Assembly: GCF_017744015.1 (NCBI RefSeq) | Contig: NZ_JAGHRA010000004.1 | Location: 1 to 64,000 of the forward strand | Direction: 5' to 3' | DNA length: 64,000 nucleotides | DNA from: Paracoccus sp. R12_2 | GTDB taxonomy: Bacteria; Pseudomonadota; Alphaproteobacteria; Rhodobacterales; Rhodobacteraceae | Shown here: positions 43,813 to 53,723 of the stretch, in pieces | Numbering within the stretch: position 1 is the stretch's first letter | Layout: each line of letters starts with the position of its first letter | The notes under the pieces: model-generated | What the model was told of the DNA's origin: nothing | Seen by the model: the letters and a program-made list of their open reading frames with translations, nothing else | The model's database searches: none | Translations under genes and position numbers: made by a program

Positions 43813-45183
43813 ATGTCGATTCCCCAGCAGGGCGGAGGCCCCATCGAAAGCCGCGACCAGCTTGCCGCCTATATCGCCGCCGGTGAAAAGCCGCGCGAGG
43901 CGTGGCGGATCGGCACCGAGCACGAGAAATTCGGCTATTGCCACGCGCAGAATCTGCCGTTGCCCTACGAGGGCGACTGTTCGATCAAGGCGATGCTGAC
44001 CGGCCTGCAGGAACGCTTTGGCTGGGCGCCGGTGCTGGAGCAGGGCAATATCATCGGTCTGGAACGCGACGGTGCGAATGTCAGCCTTGAGCCGGGCGGG
44101 CAGTTGGAACTGTCCGGCGCGCCGCTGGAGAACATCCACCAGACCTGTGACGAGGTGAACAGCCATCTGGCCGAGGTCAAGGCCGTCGCCGACCGGATCG
44201 GCGCGGGGTTCATCGGGCTGGGGGCCGCGCCGATCTGGACGCAGGATCAGATGCCGATGATGCCCAAGGGGCGCTATCGGCTGATGACCGATTACATGGG
44301 GCGTGTCGGCACGCTGGGAACGCAGATGATGTATCGCACCTGCACGGTGCAGGTGAATCTGGATTTCGCGTCCGAGGCCGACATGGTCAAGAAGCTGCGG
44401 GTCGCGCTGGCCTTGCAGCCGGTGGCGAATGCGCTGTTCGCCAATTCACCCTTCCTTGATGGCAAGCCGAACGGCATGAAAAGCTGGCGCGCGCATATCT
44501 GGCAGAATCTGGACGACGCGCGCACCGGCATGCTGCCCTTTGTCTTCGAAGATGGCTTCGGCTACGAGGCGTGGGTTGACTATGTTCTTGATGTACCGAT
44601 GTATTTTGTCTATCGCGACGGCAAGTATATCGACGCGTTGGGACAATCCTTCCGCGATTTCCTGAAGGGCGAACTGCCCGCGCTGCCAGGCCAGGTCCCG
44701 ACCCTGTCGGACTGGGCGGATCACCTGACCACCGTGTTCCCCGAGGCGCGTGTCAAGAAATTCATCGAGATGCGCGGTGCTGATGGCGGGCCGTGGCGGC
44801 GTCTGTGCGCGCTGCCGGCCCTGTGGGTCGGCCTGACCTATGACCAGACCGCGCTGGATGCTGCCTGGGATCTGGTCAAGGACTGGGACCACGAGACGCG
44901 CGAAGGGCTGCGCCGCGCGGCCGGACGCGATGCCTTGCAGGGCGAGGCAAATGGCATCCGGATGCACGATCTGGCGCGCCACGTTCTGGACATCGCCGAG
45001 GCCGGGTTGAAGGCCCGCGCGTGTCCCGGCGCCGGTGGGCTTGTCCCCGATGAGACGCATTTCCTGAATGCGCTGAAGGAAAGCATCGACAGCGGCAAGG
45101 TGCCCGCCGACGAGCTGCTGGAAAAATATCGCGGCGAATGGCAGGGCGATCTGAACCGGATCTACGCCGAATATTCCTACTGA
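43813..45183 (+). CDS. gshA: Glutamate-cysteine ligase, plant/alphaproteobacterial type
   Basis: 456 residues. Catalyses the first, rate-limiting step of glutathione synthesis. WRIGTEHEKFGY, VSLEPGGQLELSGAPLENIH, MMYRTCTVQVNLDF and MEMRGADGGPWRRLCALPAL-like FIEMRGADGGPWRRLCALPA fit the GCS2/plant-type class found in alphaproteobacteria, different from E. coli GshA. Monocistronic with its own upstream region; gshB is not in the window. Confidence 0.93.
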   Translation: MSIPQQGGGPIESRDQLAAYIAAGEKPREAWRIGTEHEKFGYCHAQNLPLPYEGDCSIKAMLTGLQERFGWAPVLEQGNIIGLERDGANVSLEPGGQLELSGAPLENIHQTCDEVNSHLAEVKAVADRIGAGFIGLGAAPIWTQDQMPMMPKGRYRLMTDYMGRVGTLGTQMMYRTCTVQVNLDFASEADMVKKLRVALALQPVANALFANSPFLDGKPNGMKSWRAHIWQNLDDARTGMLPFVFEDGFGYEAWVDYVLDVPMYFVYRDGKYIDALGQSFRDFLKGELPALPGQVPTLSDWADHLTTVFPEARVKKFIEMRGADGGPWRRLCALPALWVGLTYDQTALDAAWDLVKDWDHETREGLRRAAGRDALQGEANGIRMHDLARHVLDIAEAGLKARACPGAGGLVPDETHFLNALKESIDSGKVPADELLEKYRGEWQGDLNRIYAEYSY

Positions 45184-45246
45184 TCTTGCCTCGCCCCTGT
45201 CGGCGTGCCAAGCGTCCCGCGATTTCAACCAAGCGGAGCGTTTTCA

Positions 45247-45501
45247 ATGCGTGATTTCTTCATTGTCTGGATGGAACGGATCGTCAATGTCGTGGTGATC
45301 CTGGGCGCGATCGGCGTCCTGATCGGCGCCATCGCCGCGATGTTCAGCCCGCAGGGCGGTATCCTGCAGGGGCTGGCCGTGCTGATCGGCGGAACGATCT
45401 ACATGATCCTGTTGGGCGGCATGATCTATCTGGGGCTGGGCATCTACAACAACACCCGTCGGACCGCCGAAGCGATCGAACGTTTGGCCGACCGGCCTTG
45501 A
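45247..45501 (+). CDS. Small two-span membrane protein
   Basis: 84 residues: MRDFFIVWMERIVNVVVIL, then VLIGAIAAMFSP, and a second span LIGGTIYMILLGGMIYLGLG ending NNTRRTAEAIERLADRP. No named family. It resembles the next gene in layout (MR-N3-W-x2-R-x-V start, two spans, R-R-T-x-A-L/I-x-R-L-A end). The ATG follows AAGCGGAGCG. Confidence 0.65.
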   Translation: MRDFFIVWMERIVNVVVILGAIGVLIGAIAAMFSPQGGILQGLAVLIGGTIYMILLGGMIYLGLGIYNNTRRTAEAIERLADRP

Positions 45502-45601
45502 TCCGCGCACGACAAGGTGACAGGGGCACGCCCGCTGCAGTCTTGAAATGCGCCCCGTCCGGTGGCACCCGAGTCGAAAGGCAAGAAAAGGCGAGGGTGT
45601 G

Positions 45602-46030
45602 ATGCGGGCGGATCTGATGGTGTGGACCCAGCGGCTGGTGGCGGCTGTCTTCGTGGTCGGGGTGGTCGGTCTGGGCGCGACGGTGGTGACGCTGGTGCGG
45701 CAGGCGGAAGGCGTGCCACCGCTGCCGGTCTTTGTCGGGTTGCTTGGGCTTGTCGCACTGCTGCTGTTGGCCGGGGCGTGCATGGCGCTGATCTCGATCG
45801 CGATTTCGGCACGGCGGGGAACCGATGCGCTGCGGCGTCTTGCGTCCCAGCCGGGGGGTGCTGCGCCGGTGGCTGGCCCTGTGGCCGCATCTGTGTCGGG
45901 CGGCGCGCGCCCGTTCTCGGCAAGCGCGCTGCGCGAGGTGGCGCAGCAGCCCGAGTCCGAACAGGATCCGGTGGCCGCGCCTGCGCGTCCGGCGCGCCCG
46001 TCCGGACGCAAGCTGGTCGCCGAACGCTAG
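45602..46030 (+). CDS. Small two-span membrane protein with Ala/Pro-rich tail
   Basis: 142 residues: MRADLMVWTQRLVAAVFVVG and LPVFVGLLGLVALLLLAGAC spans, then ISIAISARRGTDALRRLASQ and a disordered Ala/Pro/Gly-rich tail of about 50 residues ending SGRKLVAER. It looks like a diverged duplicate of the preceding gene with an added tail. ATG at 45,602 is preceded by GGCGAGGG. The last 4 bases overlap plsY on the other strand. Confidence 0.6.
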   Translation: MRADLMVWTQRLVAAVFVVGVVGLGATVVTLVRQAEGVPPLPVFVGLLGLVALLLLAGACMALISIAISARRGTDALRRLASQPGGAAPVAGPVAASVSGGARPFSASALREVAQQPESEQDPVAAPARPARPSGRKLVAER

Positions 46031-46611
46031 CCCTTCTTGCCGATCCGCGGTTCGCTGCCGTCCATCAGCCGGGCGATGTTGGCCTTATGGCGCAGAAAGA
46101 TCAGCGCGGCCATGAACAGGCACACAAGGATCAGGTCGGTCCGTCCCAGCGCCCAGGCGAAGACCGGCGACAAGGCGGCAGCCATCAGGGCCGACAGGGA
46201 ACTGATCCGGCTGACCAGTGCCGTCAGCAGCCAGATCCCGCAGGCGATCAGCCCAAGGGGCCAGTTAAGCGCGATCAGCGTTCCAAGAAAGGTCGCGACG
46301 CCCTTGCCGCCCTTGAAGCCCAGCCAGACCGGAAAGCAGTGGCCCAGAAATGCCGCGCCGCCGGCCATGATCGCCGCCGTCTCGCCGGCGAAATGGCGCG
46401 CCAGCAGCACCGCGATGGCGCCCTTGCCGGAATCCAGCAGCAGCGTGGCAAGCGCGGCGGGCTTGTTGCCGGTGCGCAGGACATTGGTCGCACCGATATT
46501 GCCGGACCCGATCTTGCGCAGATCGCCCAGCCCCAGCGCGCGGGCGATAACGATGCCGAACGGGATCGACCCCAGAAGATACCCCAGCACGGTCCACAGG
46601 ATCAGGCTCAT
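46027..46611 (-). CDS. plsY: Glycerol-3-phosphate acyltransferase PlsY
   Basis: 194 residues, an integral membrane acyltransferase using acyl-phosphate to make lysophosphatidic acid. LGYLLGSIPFGIVIARALGL, KIGSGNIGATNVLRTGNKPA, GHCFPVWLGFKGGKGVATFL carry the three conserved motifs. It overlaps the pyrC' stop (ATGA) downstream of pyrB-pyrC'. Confidence 0.94.
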   Translation of the reverse strand: MSLILWTVLGYLLGSIPFGIVIARALGLGDLRKIGSGNIGATNVLRTGNKPAALATLLLDSGKGAIAVLLARHFAGETAAIMAGGAAFLGHCFPVWLGFKGGKGVATFLGTLIALNWPLGLIACGIWLLTALVSRISSLSALMAAALSPVFAWALGRTDLILVCLFMAALIFLRHKANIARLMDGSEPRIGKKG

Positions 46612-47891
46612 GCGTCACCTCCGAAAACGCGGCGCCCCGCGACCCATGTGCCCAGCACCCGACCTTCCAGCCTTGCGCCGTCGAAGGGCGTGTTCTTCGA
46701 TTTCGACAGCAGCTTGAAGCGGTCCAGAACGAAGGGGGCGTCGGGATCGAACAGCACCAGATCGGCGGGTGCGCCACGATCGATCCGGCCCGCGTCCAGC
46801 CCCAGCCGGCGGGCCGGGTTCAGCGACATGGCCCGCCACAATTGCGGCAGGGACAGCCCGCCCTGATGATACAGCCGCATCGCGGCAGGCAGCAGTGTTT
46901 GCAGGCCGACTGCGCCGGGGGCGGCAGCCTCGAAGGGCAGGCGCTTGGATTCCTCGTCCTGCGGAGTGTGGAAACTGGCGATCACGTCGATCTGCCCCTC
47001 GGCCACCGCCTGCACCATCGCCTGCCGGTCCTCTTCCGACCGCAGGGGCGGAGTGAAGCGGAAGAAGGTCCGGTAGTCGCCCACATCGAATTCGTTCAGC
47101 GTCAGGTGGTGGATCGAGATTCCGGCGCTGACATCCAGCCCGGCCTGCCGCGCACGGGTCAGTGAGGGCAGTGCCCCCGCCGTGGTGATCTGGTCGGCAT
47201 GCCAGCGGCAGCGGGTCATGGCGACCAGCGACAGATCGCGGTCCAGCCCCATCACCTCGGCCACGGGCGACACCGCCGGGATACCGTAGAGCGAGGCGAA
47301 TTTCCCGCTGGTCGCCGCGCTGCCCCTGGACAGGCTCGCATCCTGCGGATGGCCGACGATCAGCGCATCCAGCCCGCGCGCATAGGTCATCGCGCGCGAC
47401 AGCACCCGCGTATCGTTGACGACGCGCACCCCGTCGGTAAAGGCGACCGCGCCCAGATCGGTCAGGAACCCGATCTCGACCATCTCGCGGCCCGCGCGGT
47501 CCTTGGTCAGCGCGGCCATGTGATGGATGTTGACCGGCGCATCGGCCGCCCGACGGGTGACGAATTCCAGCGATTCCGGCGTATCGATCGGCGGCATCGT
47601 GTCAGGCCGGGCGATGATCGTGGTCACACCGCCGGCGGCGGCGGCCAGCCCGGCGCTGCGGAAACTTTCCTTGTGACGCTCGCCCGGTTCGCCGATCTTG
47701 ACGCCCCAATCGACCAGCCCCGGCGCCAGCGCGCGCTCCTGACAGTCGATCACGGTCGCGCCTTCCGGCGCGGCCTCGTCAGCGGCCCCGACGCCGTCGA
47801 TGCGCCCGTCGCGGACCAGCAGGCTGCCTATCCGGTCGGTCTGTGCCTGCGGATCGATCAGCCGGGCGTTGGAGAAGAGGGTCGAACTCAA
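46608..47891 (-). CDS. pyrX: Dihydroorotase-like protein without metal ligands (PyrC'/PyrX type)
   Basis: 427 residues with the full type I dihydroorotase/amidohydrolase layout ([59 protein letters not shown]). The metal-binding HxH of the usual DxHVHLREPG is replaced by Gly63-Val-Lys65 in [10 protein letters not shown], and the later DHAPH by SFHTPQ. Such proteins are catalytically dead partners of aspartate transcarbamoylase, best known as PyrC' in Pseudomonas. It overlaps pyrB by 4 bases, supporting a complex. A catalytic PyrC should exist elsewhere. Confidence 0.85.
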   Translation of the reverse strand: MSSTLFSNARLIDPQAQTDRIGSLLVRDGRIDGVGAADEAAPEGATVIDCQERALAPGLVDWGVKIGEPGERHKESFRSAGLAAAAGGVTTIIARPDTMPPIDTPESLEFVTRRAADAPVNIHHMAALTKDRAGREMVEIGFLTDLGAVAFTDGVRVVNDTRVLSRAMTYARGLDALIVGHPQDASLSRGSAATSGKFASLYGIPAVSPVAEVMGLDRDLSLVAMTRCRWHADQITTAGALPSLTRARQAGLDVSAGISIHHLTLNEFDVGDYRTFFRFTPPLRSEEDRQAMVQAVAEGQIDVIASFHTPQDEESKRLPFEAAAPGAVGLQTLLPAAMRLYHQGGLSLPQLWRAMSLNPARRLGLDAGRIDRGAPADLVLFDPDAPFVLDRFKLLSKSKNTPFDGARLEGRVLGTWVAGRRVFGGDA

Positions 47892-48850
47892 ACCATCACC
47901 CCCGCCGCCGCGCGGCCCCGTTCGGCGCGCAGGTTCCGGGCCAGAAGATCCAGCGCGGCCATGCGCACCGCGACGCCCATTTCGACCTGATCCTGAATGA
48001 CGGATCTGTTGATGTCGTCGGCGATGGTGCCGTCGATCTCGACGCCGCGATTCATCGGGCCGGGATGCATGACGATGGCATCCTCGGCGGCCAAGGCCAG
48101 TTTCTCGGCGTCAAGTCCCCAGCGGTGATAGTATTCCCGCTCGGACGGGATGAAGCCGCCATCCATCCGTTCCTTCTGCAGCCGCAGCATCATCACCACA
48201 TCGGCGCCGGCCAGACCGGCGCGCATGTCCTGGAAGACCTCGACACCCATCTCGGCGGCCTCAGCGGGCATCAGCGTCGCCGGGCCGATCAGGCGGATGC
48301 GGTTTTCCATCTTGCCCAGAAGGATCAGGTTCGACCGCGCCACCCGGCTGTTGGCGATGTCGCCGCAGATCGCCACGGTCAGGCGCTGCAACCGGCCCTT
48401 GGCGCGGCGGATCGTCAGCGCGTCCAGCAGTGCCTGGGTGGGATGTTCATGGCGTCCGTCGCCGGCGTTGATGACCGCGCAGTTCACCTTTTCCGCCAGC
48501 AGGTTCACCGCGCCAGAGTTCTGGTGGCGCACCACCAGCAGGTCGGGCTGCATGGCGTTCAGGGTCAGGGCGGTGTCGATCAGCGTCTCGCCCTTCTTCA
48601 CCGAAGATTGTGCGACGGCCATGTTCATCACGTCGGCCCCAAGCCGCTTGCCCGCCAGTTCGAAACTGGCCTGGGTGCGGGTCGAGTTCTCGAAGAACAT
48701 GTTGATCTGGGTCATCCCGGCCAGCGCGTCGGAATGTTTCACGGTGCGGCGGTTCAGCGCCACATATTCCTCGGCCAGATCAAGAAGCTGCACGATGTCC
48801 GAGGGCGCGAGATGGTCGATGCCCAGAAGGTGGCGGGCGCGAAATGTCAT
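47888..48850 (-). CDS. pyrB: Aspartate carbamoyltransferase catalytic subunit
   Basis: 320 residues. The carbamoyl-phosphate site [40 protein letters not shown], and [13 protein letters not shown] with the aspartate-loop region are diagnostic. It condenses carbamoyl phosphate with aspartate in pyrimidine synthesis. The start is the ATG giving [11 protein letters not shown]; the open frame continues 36 codons upstream without support. It is coupled to the inactive dihydroorotase gene. Confidence 0.96.
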   Translation of the reverse strand: MTFRARHLLGIDHLAPSDIVQLLDLAEEYVALNRRTVKHSDALAGMTQINMFFENSTRTQASFELAGKRLGADVMNMAVAQSSVKKGETLIDTALTLNAMQPDLLVVRHQNSGAVNLLAEKVNCAVINAGDGRHEHPTQALLDALTIRRAKGRLQRLTVAICGDIANSRVARSNLILLGKMENRIRLIGPATLMPAEAAEMGVEVFQDMRAGLAGADVVMMLRLQKERMDGGFIPSEREYYHRWGLDAEKLALAAEDAIVMHPGPMNRGVEIDGTIADDINRSVIQDQVEMGVAVRMAALDLLARNLRAERGRAAAGVMV

Positions 48851-49037
48851 GGGCGGCCTCTGGCAGGATCGGGACGCGCCTTCTATCGCAGATGGCGCAT
48901 CACGCGGCAAGCGGGCAGGGCGGTTCGGCGCGGCGCCAGGGACGCGTCGGATTGTCAATGAACGCGACAGGCAGATTCCTGCATGTCGTGCAAATCTGGT
49001 GATTGCCCGTTCACCGTGGCCCGGATATGGGATCGGG

Positions 49038-50414
49038 ATGTTCTGGTCACGCTATCGCCCTCATGTCGTGGCGACATTGTCGCTGGGTCTGCCGTTGATC
49101 GGCAGCCATCTGGCGCGCATGGCCATCGGTGTCAGCGATACGGTGATGATCGGCTGGTACGGGGTCGAGGAACTGGCCGCGCTGGTCATCGCGACCTCGT
49201 TCCTGATCATCCTGTTCTTCCTTGGCATGGGATTCGGCACCGGCGTGATGGGGCTGATCGCCACCAGCATTGCCCGCGGCGACGAGACCGAGGTGCGGCG
49301 CGGCACCCGCATGGCGCTGTGGCTGTCGGGCATCTTCTCGCTTCTGGTGATGCCGCCGATGTGGTTTGCCGAGCCGATCCTGCTGGCGCTGGGACAGACG
49401 CCGCTGATTTCCGAGATGTCGCAGGACTATCTGCGGATCGCCGGCTGGGGCCTGTTGCCGATGCTGGCCGGGCTGACGCTGAATTCCTACCTCGCGGCGC
49501 TGGAGCGGACGCAGGTGGTGATGTGGGTGACGCTGGCCGGCCTGCCGCTGAACGTGGCAATGAACTGGGTGTTCATCTTCGGCAATCTGGGTGCGCCCGA
49601 ACTGGGTGTGCGCGGCGCGGCCATCGCCAGCCTGTCGGTGCAGGTGACGCAATTGCTGATGCTGGTGGGCTATGCGGCGTGGTTGCCCGTGGCCCGCAAA
49701 TACAACCTGTTCCAGCGGTTCTGGCGGCCCGACTGGCCGGCATTCTGGGCGATCTTCCGTCTGGGCCTGCCGATCGGCGTCACCATGCTGGCCGAGGGCG
49801 GGCTGTTTGTCGCCTCGAACGTGATGATGGGCTGGATCGGGACCAAGGAACTGGCCGCGCATGGCATTGCGATACAGATCGCATCGATCACCTTCATGGC
49901 GCATCTTGGGCTGTCCAACGCCGCGACGGTGCGGATCGGGCAGGCAAAGGGGCGCGGCGATGCCGCATGGATGCGCGATGCCGGGGTGACGGTCACGGCG
50001 CTGTCGATGGGGTTCGCGGTTCTGGCCGTTGCGCTGTATCTGATCTTTCCCGACGCGCTGGTGCGGATGTATCTGGACCCGGCCGATCCCGAGACGCCGG
50101 TCATCGTGGCGATCGGCGCGATGCTGCTGTTCTATGCCGCGCTGTTCCAGCTGACCGATGCGCTGCAGGTGGTGGCGCTGGGGCTGCTGCGCGGGGTGCA
50201 TGACACGCGGGTGCCGATGTGGATCGCCGGTTTCAGCTATTGGGTGGTCGGCATGCCGATCGCCTGGGGCCTGGCCTTTCCGCTGGGATTCGGCGCGCCC
50301 GGCCTGTGGCTGGGGCTGGTCGCCGGGCTGTCGGTCGCGGCGGTCCTGCTGCTGATCCGGTTCTGGCGCGGCTGGCGTCGCGGGGACTGGACCGCGCAGC
50401 CGCCCGCGGTCTAA
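49038..50414 (+). CDS. MATE family multidrug/Na+ efflux transporter
   Basis: 458 residues with about 12 membrane spans in two homologous halves ([20 protein letters not shown] and [20 protein letters not shown] are the equivalent repeat starts). The family exports cationic drugs or toxins by Na+ or H+ antiport. The start at MFWSRYRPH fits the family; the long upstream frame lies antisense to pyrB. Substrate unknown. Confidence 0.92.
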   Translation: MFWSRYRPHVVATLSLGLPLIGSHLARMAIGVSDTVMIGWYGVEELAALVIATSFLIILFFLGMGFGTGVMGLIATSIARGDETEVRRGTRMALWLSGIFSLLVMPPMWFAEPILLALGQTPLISEMSQDYLRIAGWGLLPMLAGLTLNSYLAALERTQVVMWVTLAGLPLNVAMNWVFIFGNLGAPELGVRGAAIASLSVQVTQLLMLVGYAAWLPVARKYNLFQRFWRPDWPAFWAIFRLGLPIGVTMLAEGGLFVASNVMMGWIGTKELAAHGIAIQIASITFMAHLGLSNAATVRIGQAKGRGDAAWMRDAGVTVTALSMGFAVLAVALYLIFPDALVRMYLDPADPETPVIVAIGAMLLFYAALFQLTDALQVVALGLLRGVHDTRVPMWIAGFSYWVVGMPIAWGLAFPLGFGAPGLWLGLVAGLSVAAVLLLIRFWRGWRRGDWTAQPPAV

Positions 50415-50447
50415 CCTGCGGCCCGACACGACCAGCAGGAGACCGCG

Positions 50448-50684
50448 ATGCGCCCCGTCTTTGTCCAGTTCCGCTGCGAGCCCGGCCGGACCTACGAGGT
50501 CGCCGAAGCGATCTATGATCGCGAGATCGTCAGCGAGCTTTATTCGACCTCGGGCGATTACGACCTGCTGGCCAAGGTCTATATTCCCGAGGATGAGGAT
50601 GTCGGAAGGTTCCTGTCGGATCGCCTGTTCGACATCCCCCATATCAGCCGCACGCTGACCACCATGACCTTCCGCGCGTTCTAG
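50448..50684 (+). CDS. Stand-alone Lrp/AsnC ligand-binding (RAM) domain protein
   Basis: 78 residues: RPVFVQFRCEPGRTYEVAEA, STSGDYDLLAKVYIPEDEDV, ISRTLTTMTFRAF. This is the C-terminal sensor domain of Lrp proteins without the DNA-binding part. Such small proteins form rings that bind amino acids and may modify full-length Lrp members, two of which lie 9 kb away. It has its own AGGAGA ribosome site. Confidence 0.88.
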   Translation: MRPVFVQFRCEPGRTYEVAEAIYDREIVSELYSTSGDYDLLAKVYIPEDEDVGRFLSDRLFDIPHISRTLTTMTFRAF

Positions 50685-50836
50685 ACGCGCGCCGCATCAC
50701 CGAATCGCCCCGCGCCGCTGGGTTGCAGGCCGGGCAGAGGACATGGGCTTGGGATTCCGACCTGTCTGACAGTTGGCTGCGATAGTGAAATTCGTGGTCC
50801 CATTGCATCAAGCTTTTTGCGGGCTGCATGGGTGGT

Positions 50837-50858
50837 TTGATAAATTCAAATCATTGAA
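50837..50858. promoter_or_regulatory. Interlocking palindromes upstream of cydA
   Basis: TTGA-N5-TCAA (50,837-50,849) and TTCAA-N4-TTGAA (50,845-50,858) share bases. They lie 102-123 bp before the cydA ATG in an A/T-rich patch within GC-rich DNA. The first differs from an FNR/Anr box (TTGAT-N4-ATCAA) by one base of spacing. Oxygen or redox control of cydABX is plausible. Confidence 0.4.
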
Positions 50859-50959
50859 TGCGACATGCGGTCGCAGCGACAGCCTGCCACGCGGTCCGAC
50901 GCTTGGGATCGGCTGCGCGCCTTGCTATGATCGGGATATCGAAAACAAGGATCGCGCCC

Positions 50960-52540
50960 ATGGATATCGGTGTCGTCGAGCTGTCGCGGCTGCAATTCGC
51001 CATGACCGCATTGTACCATTTTCTGTTCGTTCCTCTGACGCTTGGCCTGTCGATCCTGGTGGCGATCATGGAGACGGTCTATGTCATGACCGACCGCCCG
51101 ATCTGGCGTCAGATGACCAAGTTCTGGGGAACGCTGTTCGGGATCAACTTCGCCATGGGCGTCGCGACGGGCGTGGTGATGGAATTCCAGTTCGGCATGA
51201 ACTGGTCCTATTACAGCCATTATGTCGGCGATGTCTTCGGCGCCCCGCTGGCGATCGAGGGGCTGATGGCGTTCTTCCTGGAGGCCACATTCGTGGGCCT
51301 GTGGTTCTTCGGCTGGGACCGTCTGTCGAAGGTCGGGCATCTGGTCGTCGCCTGGCTGGTCGCCTTCGGGTCGAACTTCTCGGCGCTGTGGATCCTGATC
51401 GCGAATGGCTGGATGCAGAACCCGGTCGGCGCCGAATTCAATCCGCTGACCATGCGCATGGAGATGACCAGCTTCTTCGAGGTGATGTTCAACACCGTCG
51501 CGCAGGCGAAATTCGTCCACACCGTCAGCGCCGGTTATGTCACCGCCTCGGTCTTCGTGCTGGGCGTGTCGGCGTGGTTCCTGCTGAAGGGGCGTCATGT
51601 CGGGCTGGCCCGCCGCTCGATCGCGGTGGCCTCCAGCTTCGGGCTGGCGGCGGCGTTGTCGGTCGTCGTGCTGGGCGACGAATCCGGCTATGATGCCGGG
51701 CTGAACCAGAAGATGAAGCTGGCAGCCATCGAGGCCATGTGGGAGACCGAGCCCGCCCCCGCGCCGTTCACGCTGGTAGGTATCCCCGACCAGCAGGCGC
51801 GCGAGACCAAATGGGCCCTGCATGTGCCCTATGTCATGGGACTGATCGGCACCCGGTCGCTGACCGAAGAGATACCCGGCATCAACCAGCTTGAGGAAGA
51901 GGCGGAACGCCGCGTCCGGTCCGGGCTGATCGCCTATGATGCGCTGATGACCATCCAGCAGGACCGCGAGGCCACCGACCGCGCGGTGATGCAGAGCTTC
52001 GAGGACCATTCCGATGATCTGGGCTATGCGCTGCTGCTGCGCCGCTATCTGGATGATCCGCGCGAGGCGACCGATGCGCAGATCGCCCAGGCGGCCGAGG
52101 ACACGATCCCGCATGTCTGGCCGATCTTCTGGGCGTTCCGCATCATGGTCGGGCTGGGTTTCCTGTTCATCGCCACGATGGGTTATTTCTTCGTGCAGTC
52201 CTCGTTCCGGGGGGGGCGATATCCCGTCTGGGCGCTGCGATTTGCGGTGCTGATCATCCCGGCGCCGTGGATCGCGGCAGAACTGGGCTGGATCGTCGCA
52301 GAATACGGGCGCCAGCCCTGGACGGTGGACGGCATCCTGCCCACCGCGCTGTCGGTCAGCGCGCTGTCGGTGACAGAGCTTCTGCTGACCATCGCGGGCT
52401 TCGCGACCTTCTACACCGTGCTGTTCCTGATCGAGGTCAAGCTGCTGCTGAAATACATCCGCAAGGGTCCGACCGAGGATGTGCAACTGACCGAAGACTG
52501 GAATACCGCCCACCGCGCCCGTCTGGCGCCTGCGGAGTGA
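50960..52540 (+). CDS. cydA: Cytochrome bd ubiquinol oxidase subunit I
   Basis: 526 residues with about nine membrane spans. The N-terminal heme b595 ligand His is in ALYHFLFVPLTLG; GRQPWTVDGILPTA is also typical. The quinol-binding Q-loop is the long form (IEAMWETEPAPAPFTLVGIP, HSDDLGYALLLRRYLDDPRE), placing it with E. coli CydA rather than the short-loop CioA. It gives high-affinity respiration at low oxygen and resistance to cyanide, sulfide or NO. The start follows GGATCGCGCCC weakly; the earlier frame is unsupported. Confidence 0.96.
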   Translation: MDIGVVELSRLQFAMTALYHFLFVPLTLGLSILVAIMETVYVMTDRPIWRQMTKFWGTLFGINFAMGVATGVVMEFQFGMNWSYYSHYVGDVFGAPLAIEGLMAFFLEATFVGLWFFGWDRLSKVGHLVVAWLVAFGSNFSALWILIANGWMQNPVGAEFNPLTMRMEMTSFFEVMFNTVAQAKFVHTVSAGYVTASVFVLGVSAWFLLKGRHVGLARRSIAVASSFGLAAALSVVVLGDESGYDAGLNQKMKLAAIEAMWETEPAPAPFTLVGIPDQQARETKWALHVPYVMGLIGTRSLTEEIPGINQLEEEAERRVRSGLIAYDALMTIQQDREATDRAVMQSFEDHSDDLGYALLLRRYLDDPREATDAQIAQAAEDTIPHVWPIFWAFRIMVGLGFLFIATMGYFFVQSSFRGGRYPVWALRFAVLIIPAPWIAAELGWIVAEYGRQPWTVDGILPTALSVSALSVTELLLTIAGFATFYTVLFLIEVKLLLKYIRKGPTEDVQLTEDWNTAHRARLAPAE

Positions 52541-52544
52541 TGCC

Positions 52545-53708
52545 ATGATCCTGTATGAACTTGTCTCGTTCGAGCATCTGCGCCTGATCTGGTGGCTGCT
52601 TCTGGGTGTCCTGCTGATCGGCTTTGCGCTGACCGACGGTTTCGACATGGGCACCGGCGCGCTGCTGCCCTTTGTCGCGAAGACCGACACCGAACGCCGC
52701 GTGGTCATCAACACCGTCGGACCGGTCTGGGAAGGCAACCAGGTCTGGTTCATCCTTGGCGGCGGCGCGATCTTCGCGGCGTTTCCGCCGCTTTACGCCG
52801 TCAGCTTCTCGGGGTTCTACCTTGCGCTGTTCCTGATCCTCAGCGCGTTCATCGTTCGTCCGGTGGCCTTCAAGTATCGGTCCAAGCGGGAAGATCCGAC
52901 ATGGCGTGCCCGGTGGGACTGGGCATTGTTCTTCGGCGGTGCGGTGCCCGCGCTGCTGTTCGGCGTGGCGGTCGGCAACGTGCTTCTGGGTGTGCCGTTT
53001 CACCTGACGCCTGATCTGCATTCGGTCTATGAGGGCGGAGCGTTCGGGAAGCTGTTCGGCCTGTTGCGCCCCTTCGCGCTGCTTTGCGGGATCGTGTCGC
53101 TGGCGATGCTGGTCATGCATGGCGCGGGCTGGATCGTGTTGAAGACCGAAGGGGCGATTGCCGCGCGCGCCCGTCGCTTTGGCAGCATCGCATCCAAGGT
53201 CGTGCTGGCGGGATATGCGCTGGCCGGGCTTTGGCTGGCGTTTTTCATCGACGGATACGCCTTCGTGGCCGAACCGCCCCATGACGGCCCGTCGAACCCC
53301 CTGGCATCGGCGGTCGCGCATTCGGGAAGCTGGCTGGCTGCCTATGGCGACCGGCCATGGATCGTGATCGCGCCTGTCATGGGGTTTCTCGGCACGGTGA
53401 TGGCGGGCCGGGCCCTGCGATCCGGCGGAGAATTGTCGCCGCTTGGCTGGTCGAAGATGGCCGTCTTCGGGATGATCTCGTCGGTGGGTCTGACGATCTA
53501 TCCGTTCCTGTTGCCGTCCAACACCAATCCCGACAGTTCGCTGACCATCTGGGACGCGTCATCTTCGCACCAGACGTTGTTCGTGATGCTGGTCGCGACG
53601 GCGATCTTCATGCCGCTGATCCTGATCTACACGGCGTGGGTCTATCGCGTGTTGTGGGGCAAGGTAACGGAAGACGACGTGTCGAACCCCGATACGCACA
53701 GCTACTGA
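52545..53708 (+). CDS. cydB: Cytochrome bd ubiquinol oxidase subunit II
   Basis: 387 residues with eight to nine membrane spans: LIWWLLLGVLLIGFALTDGF, INTVGPVWEGNQVWFILGGG, FSGFYLALFLILSAFIVRPV, and the C-terminal SNTNPDSSLTIWDASSSHQT. Partner of CydA, 4 bases downstream. cydX follows after 15 bases. Confidence 0.96.
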   Translation: MILYELVSFEHLRLIWWLLLGVLLIGFALTDGFDMGTGALLPFVAKTDTERRVVINTVGPVWEGNQVWFILGGGAIFAAFPPLYAVSFSGFYLALFLILSAFIVRPVAFKYRSKREDPTWRARWDWALFFGGAVPALLFGVAVGNVLLGVPFHLTPDLHSVYEGGAFGKLFGLLRPFALLCGIVSLAMLVMHGAGWIVLKTEGAIAARARRFGSIASKVVLAGYALAGLWLAFFIDGYAFVAEPPHDGPSNPLASAVAHSGSWLAAYGDRPWIVIAPVMGFLGTVMAGRALRSGGELSPLGWSKMAVFGMISSVGLTIYPFLLPSNTNPDSSLTIWDASSSHQTLFVMLVATAIFMPLILIYTAWVYRVLWGKVTEDDVSNPDTHSY

Positions 53709-53723
53709 GGAAAGGAACCGCGC

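Noticed and set aside
50837..50849. FNR/Anr box upstream of cydA
   Set aside because: The dyad TTGA-N5-TCAA is one base shorter than the FNR spacing, so it is reported only as an unassigned palindrome.
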